DNA of 18,492 bases from Chloroflexi bacterium RBG_13_51_52 (GTDB lineage: Bacteria > Chloroflexota > Dehalococcoidia > Dehalococcoidales > RBG-16-60-22). Where the stretch lies: NCBI GenBank assembly GCA_001796525.1, contig MGMT01000073.1:1-18492 (forward strand), read 5' to 3'. The first letter of the stretch is position 1; each line of letters begins with the position of its first letter. A program made the position numbers and the translations under genes. Under the pieces are notes generated by a model. The model searched no databases. It was given only the letters and a program-made list of their open reading frames with translations, and had not been told where the DNA came from. This document shows positions 13,743-18,492 of the stretch, one piece after another.

Positions 13743-15254
13743 ATGGCAAAAAGCAAGAAAACCTACACAACAGGCTTCGGTGCACCTGTTGATAATGACC
13801 AGAATTCCAAAACCGCCGGCAATCCGGGGCCGATCCTGATGCAGGATACACACCTGCTGGAAAAGCTGGGACATTTCGACCGCGAGCGAATACCAGAGCG
13901 CGTAGTACATGCCAAAGGATCCGGCGCTCACGGCTACTTCGACGTGACGGCGGACGTGACCAAATACACGAAAGCTAAATTCCTTTCAGAAATCGGCAAG
14001 CGCACGGAGGTTTTCGCCCGCTTTTCCACGGTCGGAGGTGAAAAAGGCTCCGCCGATGCGGAAAGAGACCCGCGCGGCTTCGCCCTTAAGTTTTACACCG
14101 AAGAAGGCAATTACGATATGACCGGCAACAACACTCCCGTCTTCTTCATCCGCGACCCTCTGAAATTCCCGGACTTCATCCACACGCAGAAGAGACACCC
14201 GGGCAGCAACCTCAAGGATGCCAACATGTTCTGGGACTTCCTTTCACTGACGCCGGAGTCCATCCACCAGGTAACGATTTTATTCTCCGACCGGGGCACA
14301 CCACTCACCTTCCGCAACATGAACGGCTACAGCAGCCATACCTTCAAATGGTACAACGCCAAAGGCAAGTATTACTGGGTGAAGTACCATTTCAAGACGG
14401 AACAGGGCATCAAGAATCTCACCCGCGACGAAGCGACCGAGATGAAGGGGAAAGACCCCGACCACGCTACGCGCGACCTCTTCCAGGCTATCGAGCGGGG
14501 GGACTATCCCTCATGGCGACTGGAAATGCAGATAATGACCCCGGAACAGGCAGAGAAGTACCGCTTCGATTCTTTCGATGTTACGAAGGTCTGGTTCCAC
14601 GCCGATGTCAAGCCGATAACTATCGGGCGAATGGTGCTGAACAAGAATCCCGAGAACTACTTCGCGGAAGTTGAACAGGCGGCTTTCTCGCCGGCCAACT
14701 TCGTGCCCGGCATCGCCGCTTCGCCGGACAAGCTGCTCCAGGGCAGGCTGTTTTCCTATCATGATACCCACCTCCACCGCCTGGGGCCCAACTATCATCT
14801 GCTGCCAATTAACCGCCCGAAGAACGCGGTGAACTACTACCAGCGGGACGGCTACATGGCTTTAGGCGACAATAGCGGCGACGGACCTAATTATTATCCC
14901 AACAGCTTCGGGGGTCCCGAACCGAGTCCCGAAGTCGCCGAACCTCCGTTCGCGGTATCCGGCCAGGCAGCACGGCAGCCTTACAAGCACCCCAACGACG
15001 ATTTCTTCCAGTCCGGCGAGCTTTACCGCCGCGTGATGACCGATACTGATAGAGACCATCTCATCGGCAATATAACCACGCACCTTTGCAATGCTCAAAA
15101 ACGCATCCAGCTGCGGCAGACGGCTATTTTCTATAAAGCCGACCCCGAATACGGAACACGTGTAGCCAAGGGACTGAAACTGGACGCTAAAGAAGTCAAG
15201 CGTTTAGCGGAAATGTCCCAGGAAGACAGGGCGAAAGCCACAGCGAGAAAGTAA
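13743..15254 (+). CDS. katA: Heme catalase, monofunctional small-subunit type
   Basis: Classical heme catalase of 503 residues (2 H2O2 to 2 H2O + O2). The distal His56 is in RVVHAKGSGAHGYF, the distal Asn in GNNTPVFFIRDP (128-139), and the proximal heme ligand Tyr339 in RLFSYHDTHLHRLG (335-348). The catalase core segments FARFSTVGGEKGSADAERDP and FPDFIHTQKRHP are intact. The length of about 500 fits the small-subunit group, without the C-terminal flavodoxin-like domain of large catalases. The ATG at 13743 has AGGAGG 6 bases upstream. It is divergent from the flavodiiron run and would remove the H2O2 produced by SOD. The symbol is by family, not by orthology. Confidence 0.97.
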   Translation: MAKSKKTYTTGFGAPVDNDQNSKTAGNPGPILMQDTHLLEKLGHFDRERIPERVVHAKGSGAHGYFDVTADVTKYTKAKFLSEIGKRTEVFARFSTVGGEKGSADAERDPRGFALKFYTEEGNYDMTGNNTPVFFIRDPLKFPDFIHTQKRHPGSNLKDANMFWDFLSLTPESIHQVTILFSDRGTPLTFRNMNGYSSHTFKWYNAKGKYYWVKYHFKTEQGIKNLTRDEATEMKGKDPDHATRDLFQAIERGDYPSWRLEMQIMTPEQAEKYRFDSFDVTKVWFHADVKPITIGRMVLNKNPENYFAEVEQAAFSPANFVPGIAASPDKLLQGRLFSYHDTHLHRLGPNYHLLPINRPKNAVNYYQRDGYMALGDNSGDGPNYYPNSFGGPEPSPEVAEPPFAVSGQAARQPYKHPNDDFFQSGELYRRVMTDTDRDHLIGNITTHLCNAQKRIQLRQTAIFYKADPEYGTRVAKGLKLDAKEVKRLAEMSQEDRAKATARK

Positions 15255-15260
15255 ATAAAA

Positions 15261-15286
15261 AAGAGAGGGGGCAAACGCCCCCTTTT
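15261..15286. terminator. Bidirectional intrinsic terminator between catalase and the STAS-like gene
   Basis: GGGGGC (15267-15272), loop AAAC and GCCCCC (15277-15282) are followed by TTTT. On the other strand the stem is followed by a run from the upstream A-rich stretch (15255-15266). It lies 6 bases after the catalase stop and 20 bases after the end of the minus-strand STAS-like gene, so it can serve both. Confidence 0.85.
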
Positions 15287-15305
15287 CAACACCCTATAGC
15301 CGAAC

Positions 15306-15698
15306 CTAACTGTTGTTTTCGTTTTTTTCCTGCGATACCTTGGAGTCCAGTAGTTTTTCAGCTTCTTCAATGGTTTCCACAGTATCGGGTATGTAATCAA
15401 CAGTTTTACCTATCCGGCTAAACTGAATGCTGGTCAACTTGGCTTTGCCTTCGACGCGAATCCCGTGCCTTATCCCGGACTTTTTAAACTGGGCTTGAGC
15501 GCGTTCGACTTCCACGAGGGTATCCTGACCCAGTGGTTTAAATTGCGAGATATCGGTAATAACATCAAAACCTGGTTTGAGTTTCCGGAGTTCAATGATA
15601 GTTTTATCGGTGCATTCTTTCATCTGCTCGTAGTTAAAATACCCGACGAGAGAAACATACAACCGGTTTTTAGCTATATCAGCGGTGACGGTAAACAT
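15306..15698 (-). CDS. STAS/SpoIIAA-like small protein
   Basis: Protein of 130 residues with the alternating strand-helix pattern of a STAS/SpoIIAA-like fold. Strands MFTVTADIAKNRLYVSLVG (1-19) are followed by a helix FNYEQMKECTDKTIIELRKLK and a strand-loop FDVITDISQFKPLG (44-57), where the D-I-S-Q-F segment sits where STAS proteins have their central loop. Then come a long helix, GIRVEGKAKLTSIQFSRIGK, and a charged tail. The family assignment is by pattern only, and partner and function are unknown. No membrane segment is seen. The ATG at 15698 has AAAGGAG 7 bases upstream. It is a single-gene unit closed by the shared terminator, with no anti-sigma factor gene nearby. Confidence 0.75.
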   Translation of the reverse strand: MFTVTADIAKNRLYVSLVGYFNYEQMKECTDKTIIELRKLKPGFDVITDISQFKPLGQDTLVEVERAQAQFKKSGIRHGIRVEGKAKLTSIQFSRIGKTVDYIPDTVETIEEAEKLLDSKVSQEKNENNS

Positions 15699-15828
15699 AC
15701 CGAGCTCCTTTCCAAGGTCTAATCAGCCAGCTGTCAACTATTCAAAAAAGTTCTTATGTGAAAAAGAGTTTACACCTTTGTCAGCAATATATCAAGAGAA
15801 TGCACCGGTATTCAGACATGTTTTGGTC

Positions 15829-15857
15829 TTTACCTATGCGCCGAAAAACGGTAAAAT
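15829..15857 (+). promoter_or_regulatory. Candidate promoter for the toroid-DinB genes
   Basis: TTTACC (15829-15834), a 17-base spacer and TAAAAT (15852-15857) predict a start near 15864, about 54 bases before the TTG start at 15918. The rest of the 219-base gap between the STAS-like and toroid genes shows nothing else I can assign. Confidence 0.45.
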
Positions 15858-15917
15858 AGAGGTGTCAGATATCTTCTATAAAATGCCGAGAAATCTTTAG
15901 ATTAGCAGGCGTAAATC

Positions 15918-16829
15918 TTGGATAAAAATACCCTCGACTGGCTGCTGGAAGGACCGGCATGGCTCAAGTATGCCGTGGAACTCCAGCTACTGGACACAAA
16001 ACCAGATGTCACGCCGACACTGCGGGACAGCTCCATCCAAAATATCATAAGTCGGCTCAAAGGCAATAGCGTCGGTATCCCAGCTATAAAGTCGGGCCGG
16101 GTGCATTACACGGAGGCAGGGAAAGCCTACTGGGACCTGTTTTTCCTGGCGGACATCGGGCTGACGATAAACGACACGGGGCTGGAAGTCGAAGCGGAAG
16201 AAGTTTTCCGATTCCAAGCGTACGACGGCACATTTACCATGCCCCCTAACGTGCAGGATAATTATTTCTGTATGTCCGCAATACTCATCTCTTCACTGGC
16301 GAAGATGGGCTATCATGACGACCCGCGGGTGATAAAGTACATTAGAGCGGCGATGAGCACGCAGATGACGGGGGGCGGGTGGGACTGCTATGGCGACAGC
16401 TACGGTTCCAGGGATTCCTGCCCGATGGACAACATGAACATTCTAATGCTGCTGGGACAGTATATGGACTACCGCGATAATCCCAAGCTTTACGGAGCCA
16501 TCGATAACCTGCTGGGGCACTGGGAGGAAGGGACGCACCTTTACGGGTTCGGGGTGGGGAAACGCTTCCGCAGCCTGCAATACCCGGCGGTAAAGTACGG
16601 CATCCTGCGGGTGCTGGATGTGCTTTCACTTTTTCCTTACGTGCTAAAGAGCCGGGCTTTCAAGAGCATGCTGGGCTACGTTCACGCTAAAGGCGAAAAC
16701 GGCAGGTATTTTGCCGAACCGGCGGATATGGTTTATACTGATTTTGACTTCAGTCAAACGGCAGAACCAAGCCGGTGGATTACTTTTTTAGTCGAAAGGG
16801 TGGGGAAAAGGGTGGAGGAGGTAGGGTAA
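15918..16829 (+). CDS. Terpenoid-cyclase-like alpha/alpha toroid protein, function unknown
   Basis: Protein of 303 residues, mostly helical, with features of the prenyltransferase/squalene-cyclase (alpha/alpha toroid) superfamily. These are an N-terminal TLDWLLEGPAWLKYAVELQLL, a run Q147(S-T-Q-M-T)-G-G-G-W-D-C (147-157) resembling a QW repeat, and repeated helix pairs such as NMNILMLLGQYMDY and AVKYGILRVLDVLSLF. Similar proteins in Chloroflexi are, as I recall, often carried in databases as NifH. It has no P-loop and is not a nitrogenase iron protein. Cys157 and Cys168 flank an acidic loop. The DxDD cyclase motif is absent, so cyclase activity is doubtful. The start is TTG at 15918 with AGCAGG 8 bases upstream. 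It sits 4 bases before the DinB gene. Confidence 0.7.
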   Translation: MDKNTLDWLLEGPAWLKYAVELQLLDTKPDVTPTLRDSSIQNIISRLKGNSVGIPAIKSGRVHYTEAGKAYWDLFFLADIGLTINDTGLEVEAEEVFRFQAYDGTFTMPPNVQDNYFCMSAILISSLAKMGYHDDPRVIKYIRAAMSTQMTGGGWDCYGDSYGSRDSCPMDNMNILMLLGQYMDYRDNPKLYGAIDNLLGHWEEGTHLYGFGVGKRFRSLQYPAVKYGILRVLDVLSLFPYVLKSRAFKSMLGYVHAKGENGRYFAEPADMVYTDFDFSQTAEPSRWITFLVERVGKRVEEVG

Positions 16830-16833
16830 AACT

Positions 16834-17319
16834 ATGTTGCCTGATAAAGAAATAGAATCATTTTGGAGGTTTATAAGAAGGTCCGTCGACCGCATCCTAT
16901 TATGCATGGATGGGCTAGATGAAACTGACCTCAACTGGCGTCCATTGGATAATGCCAACAGCTTGTATGTGTTAGCTACTCATATCATTGGAAATATCGA
17001 AGCGAATATACATGGGGTCTTATGCCACCAGAATATTAACCGTCAGCGAGAAGCTGAGTTCAAGGCTTATGGGAGTACAATTGAAACCATTCAACAAAGA
17101 TGGCGTGAACTTCAGGAACGCATATCTTCACATCTAGCAAAATTATCATCAAAGGACTTGGACACAGAATATGCACATCCTCGCCGCGGCATGATAACGG
17201 GACGCGATATGCTGATCGTCGTTGCCAGACATGCCGCCGAGCATGTTGGACATGCCGAATTAACCCTTGATTTGCTATTTACAGCTAGGGGAAGAGCACT
17301 ACCGGATAGAGAGTTTTAA
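16834..17319 (+). CDS. DinB-family protein (metal-binding four-helix bundle)
   Basis: Protein of 161 residues with the DinB/YfiT-like pattern. It has an N-terminal helix, the segment DLNWRPLDNANSLYVLATHIIGN with His50, and a C-terminal helix ARHAAEHVGHAELTLDLL with His133 and His137. The H-x3-H-x-G end matches the metal triad of the fold. Members are thiol-dependent S-transferases or enzymes of unknown function, and the name DinB does not imply the polymerase. The ATG at 16834 follows the toroid stop by 4 bases, with AGGG and GGAGGAGG upstream inside the previous gene. The two are very likely co-transcribed. Its base composition is more AT-rich than the toroid gene, which may hint at a separate history. 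Confidence 0.85.
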   Translation: MLPDKEIESFWRFIRRSVDRILLCMDGLDETDLNWRPLDNANSLYVLATHIIGNIEANIHGVLCHQNINRQREAEFKAYGSTIETIQQRWRELQERISSHLAKLSSKDLDTEYAHPRRGMITGRDMLIVVARHAAEHVGHAELTLDLLFTARGRALPDREF

Positions 17320-17348
17320 CTTTTTGCTCGGAATGAAGGGGGACTACT

Positions 17349-18492
17349 GTGTATCGTATAGAGGTCCTGGTAAAAGAAGGTTTCGCTGACCCGCGCTCCG
17401 AAGGGCTGCAAAAAGATATATTCGACCTCGGCATTAAGACGGTCAAGCGTGTAAGGGTCAGCAGCATCTATTTACTGGAAGGCAAACTAAAAGAAAAAGA
17501 GCTTTCAACCATCTGCCGTGAACTGCTCGCCGACCCGATTGTGGAGGAGTATATCGTCGAAGAAAGCCCCGCCCCTAAAGGCGCGCGGCTGGTGGAGGTA
17601 GCCTATAATCCCGGCGTCATGGACCCGGTCGAGGACAGCGTGAAAAAAGGCATTAAAGACCTCGGCATAACCAACGTTAGCGCGGTCAGGACGGCGAAAA
17701 AATACCTGCTCTGGGGCGACATTTCCGATGATACTCTAAAGTCCATCTGCGATAAGCTGCTGGTCAACAGCGTCGTCCAGCATATCGTCGCCCACAAAGA
17801 AGCGGTAGCGCTGCCTTCCGCCACCTATAAGTTCAAACTGGAAAAGATAGATATCGCCGCCATGGACGATAACGCCCTGATGGAATTGAGCAAGGGCAGG
17901 TTCTGGCTCAATATTCATGAAATGCGGATTATCCAGGACTACTTCAAAAAGCTGGGACACAAACCGACGGACGTCGAGCTGGAAACACTGGCACAAACGT
18001 GGTCGGAACACTGCATCCACAAGACCTTTAAAGCCAAGATAACACTAGGCAATAAGGTCATCGACAACCTGATGAAAAGCACCGTGATGAAGGTGACGCA
18101 GGAGTTGAACAAACCATGGTGCCTTTCCGTATTTAAAGACAACGCTGGCGTAATCGACTTCGATGGGAGATACGCTATTTGTTTTAAAGTGGAAACACAC
18201 AATCACCCGTCGGCGGTGGAGCCTTACGGCGGGGCGGCGACGGGCATCGGCGGGGTGATACGCGACCCGTTGGGAACGGGGCTGGGCGCTTTCCCGATAA
18301 TGAACACCGATGTTTTCTGCTTCGGGCCGCCGGACCTGCCCCATGACGACCTGCCCAAGGGAGTGCTGCACCCACGACGTATTTTTAAGGGGGTCCGGGC
18401 GGGGGTAGCGGACTACGGCAATCGCATGGGCATCCCCACCTCCAACGGGTCGATATTCTTCGACAAGCGTTACGTGGGCAACCCGCTGGTCT
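17349..18492 (+). CDS. purL: Phosphoribosylformylglycinamidine synthase, PurS-PurS-PurL fusion (5' part)
   Basis: Incomplete at the window edge, with 381 codons visible. The start is GTG at 17349 with AAGGGGG 7 bases upstream. Residues 1-72 (YRIEVLVKEGFADPRSEGLQ...) and 79-150 (ARLVEVAYNPGVMDPVEDSV...) are two successive PurS-like domains. The PurL synthetase core follows from about 180. It has FWLNIHEMRIIQDYF, the linker motif TWSEHCIHKTF (217-227) and the ATP/FGAR-binding VETHNHPSAVEPYGGAATG (281-299). PurL converts FGAR and glutamine to FGAM in purine synthesis, with a PurQ glutaminase supplied separately or further downstream. The tandem PurS layout mimics the N-terminal domain of large PurL enzymes. 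It probably begins its own unit, 29 bases after the DinB gene. Confidence 0.95.
   Translation, partial: MYRIEVLVKEGFADPRSEGLQKDIFDLGIKTVKRVRVSSIYLLEGKLKEKELSTICRELLADPIVEEYIVEESPAPKGARLVEVAYNPGVMDPVEDSVKKGIKDLGITNVSAVRTAKKYLLWGDISDDTLKSICDKLLVNSVVQHIVAHKEAVALPSATYKFKLEKIDIAAMDDNALMELSKGRFWLNIHEMRIIQDYFKKLGHKPTDVELETLAQTWSEHCIHKTFKAKITLGNKVIDNLMKSTVMKVTQELNKPWCLSVFKDNAGVIDFDGRYAICFKVETHNHPSAVEPYGGAATGIGGVIRDPLGTGLGAFPIMNTDVFCFGPPDLPHDDLPKGVLHPRRIFKGVRAGVADYGNRMGIPTSNGSIFFDKRYVGNPLV

Noticed and set aside
13661..13792. 43-codon frame starting ATGATTGCTTTT with AGGAG upstream and a hydrophobic N terminus, overlapping the catalase start in another frame.
   Set aside because: The best catalase promoter lies inside it, its C-terminal half is just the catalase start read out of frame, and nothing in it resembles a known leader peptide.
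15685..15900. 71-codon plus-strand frame upstream of the toroid gene.
   Set aside because: It has no SD, its sequence is unlike any protein pattern, and the likely toroid promoter lies inside it.
15918..16829. NifH (nitrogenase iron protein) label for the toroid protein.
   Set aside because: There is no P-loop GKGGxGKS and no switch motifs with the 4Fe-4S cysteine pattern. The sequence is helical-repeat-like.

Overview
The window reads as a chromosomal segment of an anaerobic bacterium of middling GC content. It is most likely a member of the Chloroflexota, class Dehalococcoidia or a close relative. That placement is inferred from protein style: an isocitrate/isopropylmalate-family dehydrogenase, a PurS-PurS-PurL fusion, a toroid protein of the kind often labelled NifH in Chloroflexi, and a flavodiiron/rubrerythrin-type oxygen defence. 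It was not tested by any search. I see no rRNA, tRNA, CRISPR array, insertion sequence or prophage gene. Genes are closely packed on both strands, with good Shine-Dalgarno (SD) sequences and frequent GTG/TTG starts.

Layout. (1) 37-2026, plus strand: an isocitrate dehydrogenase, a flavin split-barrel (PNPOx-type) protein behind a good extended -10 promoter, and a HIT-family nucleotide hydrolase whose SD lies in the arm of a strong hairpin. (2) 2031-3871, minus strand: an operon of NAD kinase, a GNAT N-acetyltransferase of the short ArgA-like type and a NUDIX (ADP-ribose pyrophosphatase-like) hydrolase, with overlapping reading frames and a recognisable promoter. (3) 3872-4248: a 377-base divergent intergenic region with promoters in both directions and a leader hairpin. 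(4) 4249-10227, plus strand: a soluble hybrid histidine kinase of about 1990 residues with eleven PAS domains, a GAF domain, HisKA/HATPase and a C-terminal receiver. (5) 10239-13535, minus strand: a six-gene run of flavodiiron protein, an unknown 80-residue protein, Fe/Mn superoxide dismutase, a cupredoxin lipoprotein, a small membrane protein with two histidines in one helix, and a diiron ferritin-like protein. (6) 13743-15254, plus strand: a heme catalase divergent from that run, closed by a bidirectional terminator shared with a small STAS-like gene (minus). (7) 15918-18492, plus strand: an alpha/alpha toroid protein, a DinB-family protein and the 5' part of a PurS-PurS-PurL fused FGAM synthase that runs off the window.

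How it works together. Regions 5 and 6 form an oxygen-defence island: O2 reduction to water (flavodiiron protein), superoxide dismutation (SOD), peroxide removal (catalase, and probably the diiron protein), plus envelope electron carriers (cupredoxin and a possible heme-b membrane protein) whose role is not known. The giant sensor kinase ends next to this island, and two of its sensory domains carry Cys-x-x-Cys-Pro motifs. A redox-sensing link is therefore possible but unproven. The most promising unknowns are the 80-residue protein and the 80-residue membrane protein inside the island, the sod-proximal palindrome/-10 element, and an internal SD plus TTG that could release the kinase's receiver as a separate protein.
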